A stretch of DNA of 43,144 nucleotides from Phoronis australis (GCA_002633005.1 NMRA01000234.1:561250-604393), one strand, 5' to 3'. Shown: positions 11,258 through 20,486, counted from the first letter of the stretch. Numbers and translations are program-made. Notes: generated by a model from the letters alone, not told the origin.

Positions 11258-11271
11258 CCACTAGGTGGCGC
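11258..11271 (+). promoter_or_regulatory. CTCF-type core motif
   Basis: CCACTAGGTGGCGC fits the CTCF core consensus CCASYAGRKGGCRS at all 14 positions. It is the end box of a monomer in copy A. Confidence 0.5.
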
Positions 11272-11402
11272 AAACTACGTCGAATCCATCTGAAAACAGT
11301 AGGATAGCGTCATCTCACTAATAGGTGCCTATATACCAAATTTCATGAAAATCCGTTCAATACTTTTGAAGATACAAAGGTAAGCGTAAAAAACTAAAAT
11401 TG

Positions 11403-11416
11403 CCACTAGGGGGCAC
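11403..11416 (+). promoter_or_regulatory. CTCF-type core motif
   Basis: CCACTAGGGGGCAC fits the CTCF core consensus at all 14 positions. It is the end box of the next monomer in copy A, 145 bp from its neighbour. Confidence 0.5.
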
Positions 11417-11706
11417 ACCGGTAGTCGGATCTGACCAAAAGTCGTCATCTTCCGTTGTTAACATGATATAAATATACTTACACAATTTGTAAAGATCCTG
11501 CGAACGGTTTAGGAGATACAGCCATAGGCGCAAAAAAACAAAACTGCCACTAGGAGGCGCCACAGTAGTCGAAATCGTCGGAAAATCATCGTCAACCGTC
11601 CTCTACATAGTAAGCATATACATGCCAATTTTCACAATCATCCTTTGAGCGGTTTGGTTGATAGAGGGGTTGACGCACAAAAACACACTCAAAAACACTA
11701 AAATGG

Positions 11707-11720
11707 CCACCAGGTGGCGC
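11707..11720 (+). promoter_or_regulatory. CTCF-type core motif
   Basis: CCACCAGGTGGCGC fits the CTCF core consensus at all 14 positions. The boxes between (11546) and beyond (11851) differ from it at one position each. Confidence 0.5.
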
Positions 11721-12060
11721 AAACTATGCCGAATCCATCTGAAAACTGGGGGATAGCGTCATCTCACTACTAGGTGCCTACATACCAAATTTCATGAAAA
11801 TCCGTTCAGGACTTTTGAAGATACAAAGGTAAGCGTAAAAAACTAAAATTGCCACTTGGGGGCACACCGGTAGTCGGATCCGTCCGAAAGTTCGCACATG
11901 CCGTCCCATTCATGAATGGAACATATGTGCCAAATTTCATGAACATATGTCAAAGGGTTTTGGAGATAGAGCAGCGGACGCCAGACGCCGGACGCCGGAC
12001 GGACACCGCCCGTACGGACGGAGATGACGGCATAATGCGTCCACATATAAATATAAAAAA

Positions 12061-12805
12061 GGAAAATTTGTGCAGTACTCGGTGGAGCAAGCAACCGCTT
12101 CAGGGGTCACGCTGTGCTCAGCCCATTTTGGAGAATCCTCGACCCGTCGCAGAAACGGAGATATGATGGTTTCTCCAACCGTTGAGTGCATTTGATCAGT
12201 GTTGATGGATAAAAACGATGCATTGTATTGTACCATACTGGAACGTGGTTGCCAAGCACATATTGATTATTAGCCTCAACATCAAATTGTGACTGAGATT
12301 ATGAAAGTGATTGCAACAAGAAAGTTTCTGTCAGTCTATTCTTGCTCGGGATTTTGTGGGAATGCATGCTATCTATATACCCGTCAATGTTCAATAGTAG
12401 AAAATGGAATGTAGATGCCATGACCAAAAAGTTTGAGGTCACGACTGCAGCCGGCACAGAGTCAGTATTTGGACCCTACCGAAATAATTGACGAATCACA
12501 ACGGTACAAAGCTTTCACGAATTTCAAACAGACAAGGCAGAGCCGAGCATCATTTACCAGCAATAAAATTCAATTAGTATCAAAATGCGTAGATACCATC
12601 GTTCGTAACAAACGCACTCAGCATTCGAACAAATGATGTCCAGCAGTGGCCACTGCATTAGCGTCTGTGGGCTATGAGACTCAGGGTAAAAACTTTGGCT
12701 GCAGATTTGCAGTTCGAGACATGTACATGTTATATATTACCTGGGAGTAATATACATTGGTCCTAGATATTACTAGAAAGTTAAATCGCGATTCCATAAA
12801 AGGCT
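12061..12805. other. Unannotated intergenic sequence
   Basis: Contains an open frame at 12433-12636 (plus) without recognisable features or good splice signals. No gene is supported. Confidence 0.4.
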
Positions 12806-13072
12806 TCAATTATCACCCACAAATGTCAGCTCTAAAATCAGGTCTGTCCGCAGACCTTCTAGGTTCCGACTCGGTTCACTTGCCGAAGACGCCAGTGCGA
12901 GAGAGTCGAATTCGTACGGCGCCAAACACAGAAAGCCTGCCAATATGGCGAGGTCTAACTTAATGTCAGTTTTATCTATGGCCTGGGTGTCGTCTACGCC
13001 CCCATATAAAAAATACTCGTCAAAGTCGCTCTCTAAGTCTTTGTAACTCATAAAATCTCTACTATCCGCCAT
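12806..13072 (-). CDS. Unrecognised small acidic protein or first exon
   Basis: An 88-codon minus-strand frame starts in a strong initiation context (gcaATGGcg) with MADSRDFMSYKDLE, then an acidic stretch with SDFDEYFLYGGVDD. I recognise no family. The start is chosen at 13072 rather than the upstream in-frame codon because of this context and the promoter-like sequence just before it. It could be the first exon of a host gene that would continue left, a gene captured by a transposon, or chance; the adjacent BEL/Pao insertion would lie just upstream of its promoter. Confidence 0.3.
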   Translation of the reverse strand: MADSRDFMSYKDLESDFDEYFLYGGVDDTQAIDKTDIKLDLAILAGFLCLAPYEFDSLALASSASEPSRNLEGLRTDLILELTFVGDN

Positions 13073-13080
13073 TGCATATA

Positions 13081-13125
13081 TGCTGTAAACTGATCGACGT
13101 CTTCCACTGATGACATCACGTGGCG
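13081..13125 (-). promoter_or_regulatory. Promoter-like segment with CRE-like and E-box sites
   Basis: On the minus strand, CACGTG overlaps a near-palindromic TGATGTCATCA (about 13108-13123), followed by GACGTC, within 50 bp upstream of the ATG at 13072. A TATA-like 'catatat' lies directly before the ATG. Suggestive only. Confidence 0.3.
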
Positions 13126-13336
13126 GCAAATCCAAAATAACATTTAGATTTTATGTCATAGAATTATTATACACGGTCTATAAGTGCATAAATTTATTGA
13201 GAAAACGCTTTAAAGAATGCCGTCCCTTATTTGCATAGGTTTTACAATTTACTCATGCAACAGCTTGTAAAACTTATTTCATTAAACTATATAATTGATC
13301 ACAGAAACATGGTGCAAATTTAAATTAACTTATCAC

Positions 13337-13573
13337 TGTGTGGAATGAATTGGGAGAGCAAAAGTGATAACTGGTTCGTGTAAGGTTAAAAGAACAACTG
13401 ATTTTATTTGCACAGAAACTACAATATAACAATACAGTCATGCAGCCACGTGTAGTAATCACGTGGTACGAGTAGGAGGAGTTAAACTAACCAATAGTAT
13501 TAAACGTGTAGGTGGGCCCAAATAAGGCACAATTCTTAGAATAGATAAATTCATCAAGAAGTCATTCTTGACA
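13337..13573 (-). repeat. 3' LTR of BEL/Pao element
   Basis: 237 bp, TG...CA ended, four mismatches to the 5' LTR. It contains an inverted CACGTG-rich motif (ccacgtg...cacgtgg near 13447-13467). The target duplication ATCAC is at 13332-13336. Confidence 0.95.
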
Positions 13574-13585
13574 CTCCGCCGCCAG
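13574..13585 (-). other. Polypurine tract
   Basis: The minus strand reads GGCGGCGGAG directly before the TG of the 3' LTR, the expected place of the plus-strand primer. The second BEL/Pao copy has an equivalent GGCGCGGGAG before its LTR at 24680. Confidence 0.75.
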
Positions 13586-13710
13586 AAAAATGTGAACAAA
13601 CACAAGTATGATACGGTTAGGTACAATGCACGTTAAACTAGGTAATATAGATGGCTAACTACGTCGTTTATATAAGAATACATGATACATGCAAATGCTA
13701 CGTAAATAGT

Positions 13711-16700
13711 TTATGATAATAATTGTCCAGTCCAATGTTTAATATTTTGGAGGGCCTGGTCGGCTGCACGTCGTCTCACACGAGGAGGGTTGTCAATTTG
13801 ATTTTGATCTTGAATAGTATTCCCTCCGATATCGTGGTGTAATTCCAAGGGGTATAGTTTAACAACCGGTCGGTTGGTTATTCCATTTTTTGTTTTCAGT
13901 GTTGCAGAGCGAACATAGCCATCCGCGCCGTGGTGAAGTTGTGTAATAATAGCTAACGGCCAGTTAACGCGTTTAGAATCCGAATGTATGAGTACAATAT
14001 CTCCCACATGGATGTCCGTTTTTGATGAACCACCTGTCTTGTTAGTTGCAGCGTGATGTTCGCGTAATGCTGGGAGATATTCGCGTCGCCATTGTGTCCA
14101 AAATTTCCGGAAAAGTTGTTGCAAATAGATCACACGTTTTCCAAACTGATCGTGAGGTGGGTTAGTTGTGTAGTCCGGATCTTCGAAGTCGTCCAAATTT
14201 TCATGCGGTAACGGCATGATCATCCGCCCGTGAAGTAAATGTGCGGGAGTTATCGGAGATGAATCCGGATTGTCATCCGTGACGTACGTAAGTGGTCGGT
14301 TGTTGAGCACAGTCTCTACCTCCGTAACAAGTGTTGAAAGTTCGTCTAATGTGATGTTCGTGTGACCAAGTGTTTTCTTTAAGCAGTTTTTTGTCATGCC
14401 TATCAAACGTTCGTAAAACCCTCCGAACCACGGTGCGCGTTTTGGAATGAAACTCCAAGTACATTTGCGGGTTGTAAGATAGTTGGACGCACTTTCGAAA
14501 ATGTTCGCAATATCCTGTGCTGCTGATACGAAATATGAGGCGTTGTCGGAAATCATTTTGGATGGTGTAGACCGTCTGGCTGAGAATCGGCGAAACGCGC
14601 GAATAAATGATGATGTTGTAAGTGATGTCACAACTTCCAAATGAACCGCTCTTGTTACAGCGCATGTAAACAAGCAAACGTAAGCCTTGTTGGTTTTTGA
14701 CAGTGAGTTGTCATCGTGGTAAAACAGATGTCCAGTAAAGTCTACTCCTGTTATGGTGAAGGGCGGAGCTTCGAGCAGACGGCAGGCTGGAAGTTGACCA
14801 GCTACTGGGGTGGGAAATGGTCGTCCTGTTACGCGTTTACAAATCACGCATGATTTCGTAAACCTGCTGACGAGCTGTCGTAGTTTCGGTATCCAGTATC
14901 GTTGTCGAACATAGTTCATTGTGGCCTGTGGTCCTGAATGGAGTGCTAGCACATGAGCCTGATCAATAATGAGATGACTCAGTCTGTGGTGTGATGGAAT
15001 TAGAATCGGGTATTTCGTGTTGTAGGGTAATGTTGAGTTCTCCATACGTCCCGCCACGCGAATTATACCATCAGCGTCCAAGAATAGATTTAATTGTTTG
15101 ACAAGTGGCGCCTTTGATTTTGAATTTGCCTTCAGTGCTTGAAGTTCAGTAGAGTAGTACTCCGACTGTGCACATTTAATCCACAGTAAACTAGCTTGTT
15201 GCAGTTCCTTAACAGTAACATAACTTGACGTGTTACGTAAACGTCTAGTGAACCGCATAACATATGCGGTTACACGCAATAATTTGTTCAGCGTGGCATA
15301 TCGGTTGATATCTATAATGTTGTTTATTCCAATTTCGTCTGGCGATCCCAGTGATGCTGTGTTGATAGCTGCAATAGGATTGTCGCAGGTGCAATCCACA
15401 TTTTCCGAAGACTCGCAAGTCGTTGTCAACACTGCAGTGAGTGGCCAATCGCCACGCGTTAGCCATGATGGCCCGTGCCACCATAACGTAGATTTTTTCA
15501 GTTGATCGATAGTAATACCTCTAGTTAATAAATCTGCTGGATTGTCCTTGGTGGGGCAGTAATTTACAGAGTCAAACTTGGCAGATTTGACTTCATTGAC
15601 ACGATTCTGAACAAATATTGGTAGTTTTTTCGTTCCTGTGATCCAATGAATTGCTATTTGACTGTCCAGCCAGAGAACCCGTTTGGTGATGTTTAGCGAA
15701 CTAGCAATAGATGCGGATACATAGTTTGCTAGCCTAGCTCCTACTAGAGCCGACATTAGTTCCAAGCGTGGGATGGTGATTTGTTTCAATGGTTTAACAC
15801 GCGTTTTGGCCATTACGATTGATGATTCTTTCTTCGTCGTGAGAAAACAGACAGCTCCGTATGCGTCACTGCTGCTGTCACAAAACATGTGCAATTCGAC
15901 ATCGTTGGATTCTTCTGTGAAATATCGGCGATTACATGTTGTCGTACGAGCTTTTTGTAGGTCGGCGTTTATCGTTCGCCATTCTTCTGTTAATGATTCT
16001 GGCAGTTCGTCATCCCACCGGTAGTTTTCTATCCACAGTTTTTGAATAAATATTTTAGCCCGAACGTGCACTGGCGACAGAAATCCGAGGGGGTCGAATA
16101 GCGATGATGTTGTACTTACAACGTCTCGTTTTGTTGGGGTGGTAGCGTCCAAAGGATGTGATTTGAATTTGTCCGCGAAAGACAATTCATCGGCTGTGGT
16201 GTCCCATCGCATTCCTAGCAAGTTGACTGTGGGGTTACTGTCCTGTCTGTTATCCTTAATAGTCAGACTCCTTAGTCGAGGGTCATTAGTCGCCCAAGAG
16301 CGTAAATGGAAGCCAGCTGTGCTTAGTACCTCGTTGATTTCTGTGTAGTATTGCTTTGCTTTGCCTCGGGGCATGCTGCGTACAATATTGTCAACATAAA
16401 CATCATTAGTCACGTTGGTGAATGATGGTTTATTTTCAATGTCCAAGTGATGTTTTAGCACCGAGTTTAGAATGAACGGTGAGGACGATGATCCAAAGAG
16501 TACAGAGGTGAAGCGTAGAACTTTGAAGTCGCTGTTCCGATCGTGTGGATTGGACAGCCAGAGAAATTTGGTGTAATTTCGGTCCTGCTGAGCTAACTTA
16601 ACGTTGAGGAATGCCTTTTCAATGTCGCTTGACGTGCCTGTTTCGTGTACTCGGAAGCGTAGGAGAATAGACGCGAGGTCTCCAAGCAGACATTCACCTG

Positions 16701-18945
16701 TGTCCAGGCATTGGTTGAGACTGGGTTGGCCTTTCATTGAAGCGCTGCAGTCGTATACTATCCGGATAGGTGTTGTGGTTGAGTCCTTTTTTACCGAGTG
16801 ATGTGGTAAATAATGACCTGTGGTTGGATCGTCGTTGTGGACTTCTTCAATGAATTTGCGTTGTAGTTGTTCTCGTATTATGTTGTCATAATGCTGTAAA
16901 TTCTCAGGTGTGAGTCGTTTGATCATAGCGCGAGTTCTGTGGTGTGCCATTGCGTAATTGGTAGGCAAGGGTTCGTGGTCTTGTTTCCACGGTAGGGTCG
17001 CGATGTACTGTCCCGTGACCTCATCGCGTTGTAGCGTTTTCCGGTAACTGTCGAATGATGACAATTTGGTGTCGCAACATGTGGGCTCGTCGATTCCAAT
17101 AGTTTCCAACTCCCAGTAATGCTTTGTGATGTCATCGGGGCTGTCAATCATAACCTTGAAGGAGGCGCATGTATTCACGTGAGTCTGCAAGTGGGTGGGG
17201 CCGGAAAGCATGTACCCAAATTTGGTTTGGACGGCTGTTGGTCCATCGCCGCGAATGACGTGATCGCCGACAACGGTCCAGTAGAAATCAGCGCCGATCA
17301 GGATGTCAATGTCGAAAGCCGAACTGCTCACGTGGTTGGCCAGGTCTAGTTGTTGGAGATACGGGTGTGCTGTCACCGTAGGCGGTACGTAATTTCTCAT
17401 AGGAGTGGAGATTCTTGGAACGATCAGTGTAGAAATCTCAATCGGCCCATCCCTTGAGTGCAGGCTGATTGATGTTACCGGTGTAGATTGAATTCCAGTG
17501 GTCTTTGCACCGAATGCTGTTAGATTAATCGTTTCCTTTTGACATCTGTTGACGTCAATGCCGAGCTGGGTGGCGCTTTTCTGGGAAATGAAGGATCTCT
17601 GCGCACCCTCGTCAATTAAAATATTCGCCGGAACCACAGTTCCTTTGTGACTAACTTTGATTGAAGCCGTCTTCAATAGAATAGCTTCGGAAGTTGGTGT
17701 CAGCTTGGCGTGCACATCTTGAGTCATGGGGGGTGAGTCAGCCGCAGCCGTAGTGTGACTCTCGCAAATTGCTGTGTGATGTCGACCATTGCAGGTGCGG
17801 CAATTGAATTTAGACTTGCATTCCATAGCCCTGTGTCCCGAATGCAAACAATTTCGGCAAAGGCGGTCTCTTTGGACGATTTCGAGTTTCTTCTGTAGGG
17901 TGTCTACCACAGCGCATTCGTGTGATTTGTGTTGTTTTGACTTACAAAACGCACAGCTTCTCGTAGTCTTGTTGGGAGTGAATTGTTGTCGATTTCGGCG
18001 TTGATGTCCCACGTAGAAATTGTTGGTTGATGCGATTGGTTCAGAGTATGGCTCTTGCATCGTAGCGGTGCTGAGGGCCTCGATTTCATGGTAGATTGCA
18101 GCTCGTAGATCGGAGAGGTGCCACTCATTATCACCATGGTCGCGTGACAGTTGAGTGCGCATCCTACCTGGTAAGCGGTTTAGAATAACTGGGACCAACA
18201 GGTCACCGTAAGAGTCCTCGGACTTCCCGAGTGCATTTAAGCCTCGTACATATGTTTCAATTGTGTCGTAAAAACGACGGAGACTGTCAATGTCCGCAGA
18301 TGGTGGTGGAATATCCAGTAATCCAGTCATGTAAGCGTTAATGATTTTGTGAGTTTGTCCGTATCGTTTTTTCAAAAGTTCCAGCGCGTGTTCGTAATTG
18401 GCAGCCGTAAGCGAAAGCCCGCTGATGGCCTTAGCGGCGTCTCCAAATAATTGCGCTTGGAGATATTGGAATTTTTGCACGTCTGAAAGTCCTCCCTGAC
18501 TGTGCACTGCCGAATCGAATGTGTCAAAAAAGGTAGTCCAGTTTTTAATGTCACCACCAAATTTCGGTAGCTGCAGCTTTGGTAGATTTGTCGTTTTTAC
18601 CGAATGCGAAGCCGTTATCGATGCAGGGCCTGTTGTAGAAGAGGCCTGCTCGAGGAATAGAACAATTTTTGCCCGTTGTTTATAGGCGTCCGTGTGATAA
18701 TTGTCCGATTCCTCGATCGTATGTTCGATGGCGTCATCCTCAACGAGGTCAATGACGCTATTGTCCAGAGTTGCTACTAAATCCATTTTTTGTGTTATGA
18801 GATCCAGGTTCGTTTTTACGCCGTCATAGTCCATATCGCTCATGAGTTGTTCTGTCTCTGAAAATAGTTTCGTGATGATGCCGCGGTGGGCTCCTCGTCT
18901 CCTCCTCTCGCGAGTAAGTTTCTGTTGCGCTGTCATAGATTCCAT
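13711..18945 (-). CDS. BEL/Pao Gag-Pol polyprotein, 1744 aa
   Basis: One uninterrupted frame. The start at 18945 (MESMTAQQK) is preferred because the open frame upstream runs through the primer-binding site and LTR. Order: basic, coiled N-terminus (1-120); DUF1759-type gag (about 121-290); three zinc knuckles (C331-C334-H339-C344, C363-C366-H371-C376, C382-C385-H389/390-C394); DUF1758-type aspartic protease (about 440-560) with IDEGAQRSF where many relatives have D-T/S-G; RT (about 700-890) with motif A DIEKAF (D774) and YVDN at 850-853 instead of YVDD; RNase H (D1023, E1062, D1094, D1134 region); integrase zinc finger (H1320-region, C1366, C1369) and DDE core (D1402, D1467, E1512); C-terminal DUF5641-like region. 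The protein makes virus-like particles, copies its RNA and integrates the cDNA. The N in YVDN and the E in DEG are the only unusual active-site residues. Confidence 0.95.
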   Translation of the reverse strand: MESMTAQQKLTRERRRRGAHRGIITKLFSETEQLMSDMDYDGVKTNLDLITQKMDLVATLDNSVIDLVEDDAIEHTIEESDNYHTDAYKQRAKIVLFLEQASSTTGPASITASHSVKTTNLPKLQLPKFGGDIKNWTTFFDTFDSAVHSQGGLSDVQKFQYLQAQLFGDAAKAISGLSLTAANYEHALELLKKRYGQTHKIINAYMTGLLDIPPPSADIDSLRRFYDTIETYVRGLNALGKSEDSYGDLLVPVILNRLPGRMRTQLSRDHGDNEWHLSDLRAAIYHEIEALSTATMQEPYSEPIASTNNFYVGHQRRNRQQFTPNKTTRSCAFCKSKQHKSHECAVVDTLQKKLEIVQRDRLCRNCLHSGHRAMECKSKFNCRTCNGRHHTAICESHTTAAADSPPMTQDVHAKLTPTSEAILLKTASIKVSHKGTVVPANILIDEGAQRSFISQKSATQLGIDVNRCQKETINLTAFGAKTTGIQSTPVTSISLHSRDGPIEISTLIVPRISTPMRNYVPPTVTAHPYLQQLDLANHVSSSAFDIDILIGADFYWTVVGDHVIRGDGPTAVQTKFGYMLSGPTHLQTHVNTCASFKVMIDSPDDITKHYWELETIGIDEPTCCDTKLSSFDSYRKTLQRDEVTGQYIATLPWKQDHEPLPTNYAMAHHRTRAMIKRLTPENLQHYDNIIREQLQRKFIEEVHNDDPTTGHYLPHHSVKKDSTTTPIRIVYDCSASMKGQPSLNQCLDTGECLLGDLASILLRFRVHETGTSSDIEKAFLNVKLAQQDRNYTKFLWLSNPHDRNSDFKVLRFTSVLFGSSSSPFILNSVLKHHLDIENKPSFTNVTNDVYVDNIVRSMPRGKAKQYYTEINEVLSTAGFHLRSWATNDPRLRSLTIKDNRQDSNPTVNLLGMRWDTTADELSFADKFKSHPLDATTPTKRDVVSTTSSLFDPLGFLSPVHVRAKIFIQKLWIENYRWDDELPESLTEEWRTINADLQKARTTTCNRRYFTEESNDVELHMFCDSSSDAYGAVCFLTTKKESSIVMAKTRVKPLKQITIPRLELMSALVGARLANYVSASIASSLNITKRVLWLDSQIAIHWITGTKKLPIFVQNRVNEVKSAKFDSVNYCPTKDNPADLLTRGITIDQLKKSTLWWHGPSWLTRGDWPLTAVLTTTCESSENVDCTCDNPIAAINTASLGSPDEIGINNIIDINRYATLNKLLRVTAYVMRFTRRLRNTSSYVTVKELQQASLLWIKCAQSEYYSTELQALKANSKSKAPLVKQLNLFLDADGIIRVAGRMENSTLPYNTKYPILIPSHHRLSHLIIDQAHVLALHSGPQATMNYVRQRYWIPKLRQLVSRFTKSCVICKRVTGRPFPTPVAGQLPACRLLEAPPFTITGVDFTGHLFYHDDNSLSKTNKAYVCLFTCAVTRAVHLEVVTSLTTSSFIRAFRRFSARRSTPSKMISDNASYFVSAAQDIANIFESASNYLTTRKCTWSFIPKRAPWFGGFYERLIGMTKNCLKKTLGHTNITLDELSTLVTEVETVLNNRPLTYVTDDNPDSSPITPAHLLHGRMIMPLPHENLDDFEDPDYTTNPPHDQFGKRVIYLQQLFRKFWTQWRREYLPALREHHAATNKTGGSSKTDIHVGDIVLIHSDSKRVNWPLAIITQLHHGADGYVRSATLKTKNGITNRPVVKLYPLELHHDIGGNTIQDQNQIDNPPRVRRRAADQALQNIKHWTGQLLS

Positions 18946-18956
18946 TACGTCGGGTA

Positions 18957-18969
18957 GGTTTCGGCACCA
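18957..18969 (-). other. Primer-binding site
   Basis: The minus strand reads TGGTGCCGAAACC six bases inside the 5' LTR. It is complementary to a tRNA 3' end (ends GGCACCA). The tRNA identity is not assigned. Confidence 0.85.
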
Positions 18970-18975
18970 GAAAAT

Positions 18976-19212
18976 TGTGTGGAATGAATTGGGAGAGCAA
19001 AAGTGATAACTGGTTCGTGTAAGGTTAAAAGAACAACTGATTTTATTTGCACGGAAACTACAATATAATATTACAGTCATGCAGCCACGTGTAGTAATCA
19101 CGTGGTACGAGTAGGAGGAGTTAAATTAACCAATAGTATTAAACGTGTAGGTGGGCCCAAATAAGGCACAATTCTTAGAATAGATAAATTCATCAAGAAG
19201 TCATTCTTGACA
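18976..19212 (-). repeat. 5' LTR of BEL/Pao element
   Basis: 237 bp, nearly identical to 13337-13573. It is followed outward by the target duplication ATCAC at 19213-19217. It should hold the element's promoter, but no clear TATA box was identified. Confidence 0.95.
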
Positions 19213-19217
19213 ATCAC

Positions 19218-20165
19218 AGAAAAATGAGGGCGAATATTAATATAATTTACTTGTAGCAGCCTACCTGATACTGAGCATTATAATTTTCAGTTATGGCTGC
19301 CTCAGTTTGCATAATTTATGCAAAGTATACTATCCACCTCCAAAGTAGCTCTTTTATATTCACTCAGACAATAGAAACATCGGTGAAAACATCAAACTAA
19401 TCTATCTGCAGTGTTTGGTAAGGAAAAAAAATTTTGATAATTGCGGACTCAGTTTCCATATTTAAAAAATGCTCAAGGTTGGCAAGATTACAACCCAGCG
19501 AAAATGCTTCAGGAGGGTCCCCTGGACACAAAAAATTGAAAGACCTTAAACTACCAAGAATTTCTAGGTACCCGTTTCTGGCTAAATAGACTACGCCCTT
19601 GCACATGCGCTAACAATGCCCAACACGAAATCGCGTACGTGCAGCCAAATGTTCAGAGCGGGGTTCGGAGCGTGCAACCTCTCGCCTGGGTGACAATCAA
19701 AGGTAAACTTCATTGAGTGTCGATCGGAGAAGTGAAACATAAGAAAATGTTCAACCGCTTATCTCAAATTCAACATAATGTATATAATAGTGATTTAGTT
19801 AAAAAGTGCGTTTCCTAGATACGAGTGGTGTTCCAAGTATCGGCATATCTTTAGAGGACAAGGCGTTTATTGTTGGTAAAAAATAAAACATTTCGGATTA
19901 AGAACACAGGAGGATTTTCGTTATTCGACAGGTATCACAAAATATAAACATTTCGTAATTTTCAGCGTTATTTACGTTTTCCATTTTTACTATTAATTTT
20001 TCAATAAAAGTGTTCAGGGTTTTCGCGGAAACCTCAATTCATATGGCGGTAACTGAGTGAGTACCAAAAATGCATGAATCAGCTGTTACTCACTACGGTG
20101 ACCATTTTAGGTGGTGTGGTAATGTGCCATTAAAAAGTAAACTAAAACTTTCATATTAAATTCAA
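19218..20165. other. Unannotated flank; possible 3' UTR on the minus strand
   Basis: The minus-strand frame at 19397-19606 has no recognisable features. A minus-strand AATAAA at about 19867-19872 lies some 300 bp beyond the stop of the candidate exon at 20166-20486 and could be its polyadenylation signal. On the plus strand ATCAAAG-GTAAAC near 19700 resembles a splice donor. Confidence 0.35.
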
Positions 20166-20486
20166 TTAAGTTTCAATTCCCAAAGCTATTTTCGAAGATT
20201 CTTGAAGGAAAACCGGGTGAACATGAGGACGGGCCATCCGACATTTTATCGTTTTTAAAGGAATAGCAGTCTTAGAGTTCTTTAAACCTCCATCCTTTCG
20301 ATGGTGACTTATCCTATTGTATTTTTCAATTTTTGGTTGTTTGGACCGAATGTCTTGATAATGCTGTGCTTTGGACGAATCTGTTTTTTTCGATGAGCTT
20401 GTAATCATATCTTCTCCCCGGCCCTCGTGAATAATTGACAGCGCCGAATTGAGGGGCAAAGGTACAATTGGCCCCTCGGGTCGTCC
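20166..20486 (-). CDS. Candidate terminal exon of unrecognised host gene
   Basis: The minus strand has a good acceptor (tgtcctctctcgcag, AG at 20488-20487) followed directly by 106 open codons and a stop at 20166. The product begins GRPEGPIVPLPLNSALSII and is rich in Ser, Lys and His, likely disordered and basic. Length, acceptor quality and coding-like composition support an internal-to-terminal exon starting in phase 0. I recognise no family. Upstream exons would lie to the right and have not been identified, so this remains a candidate. Alternative: a fragment of an unrecognised transposon protein. Confidence 0.4.
   Translation of the reverse strand, partial: GRPEGPIVPLPLNSALSIIHEGRGEDMITSSSKKTDSSKAQHYQDIRSKQPKIEKYNRISHHRKDGGLKNSKTAIPLKTIKCRMARPHVHPVFLQESSKIALGIET

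Larger units (their letters stand above)
10826..12060 (-). mobile_element. Helentron-like (HINE/pearl-type) element, copy A
   Basis: On the minus strand it starts near 12060 (atatttatatgtggacgc, then cattatgccgtc and GC-rich gtccgtccggcgt repeats). It continues as six monomers and ends with a 3' segment containing a hairpin (CAACGC-TCT-GCGTTG, 10834-10848) followed by GCTCTTGTT. Conserved boxes GCCAC start at 11096, 11257, 11402, 11546, 11706 and 11851, so spacings are 161, 145, 144, 160 and 145 bp. Box type repeats with period three (GGGGGCAC, GGTGGCGC, GGAGGCGCC), so two higher-order units of about 450 bp are present. A unique 5' end, tandem core and 3' hairpin without coding capacity is the architecture of Helentron-associated elements. 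Family assignment is inference. Confidence 0.8.
13337..19212 (-). mobile_element. Intact BEL/Pao LTR retrotransposon, 5876 bp
   Basis: Two 237-bp LTRs in direct orientation (13337-13573 and 18976-19212) flank one long minus-strand gag-pol frame. The 5-bp sequence ATCAC occurs immediately outside both LTRs (13332-13336 and 19213-19217), the target duplication made by integrase. A primer-binding site follows the 5' LTR and a purine-rich tract precedes the 3' LTR. The LTRs differ at four positions (about 1.7%), so the insertion is young. With an uninterrupted frame, matched target duplication and complete cis signals, it may still be capable of moving or has been until recently. Domain order (gag, protease, RT, RNase H, integrase, C-terminal DUF5641 type) is that of BEL/Pao. 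Confidence 0.95.

Noticed and set aside
11009-12236. Several frames on both strands with recurring 'HEIWHI' or 'PLYLQ' phrases
   Set aside because: They are repeated translations of the tandem monomers; frames are interrupted in every copy and shift between monomers.
14273-18560. Antisense and shifted frames within the BEL/Pao coding region
   Set aside because: Shadows of the 1744-codon frame with no independent evidence.
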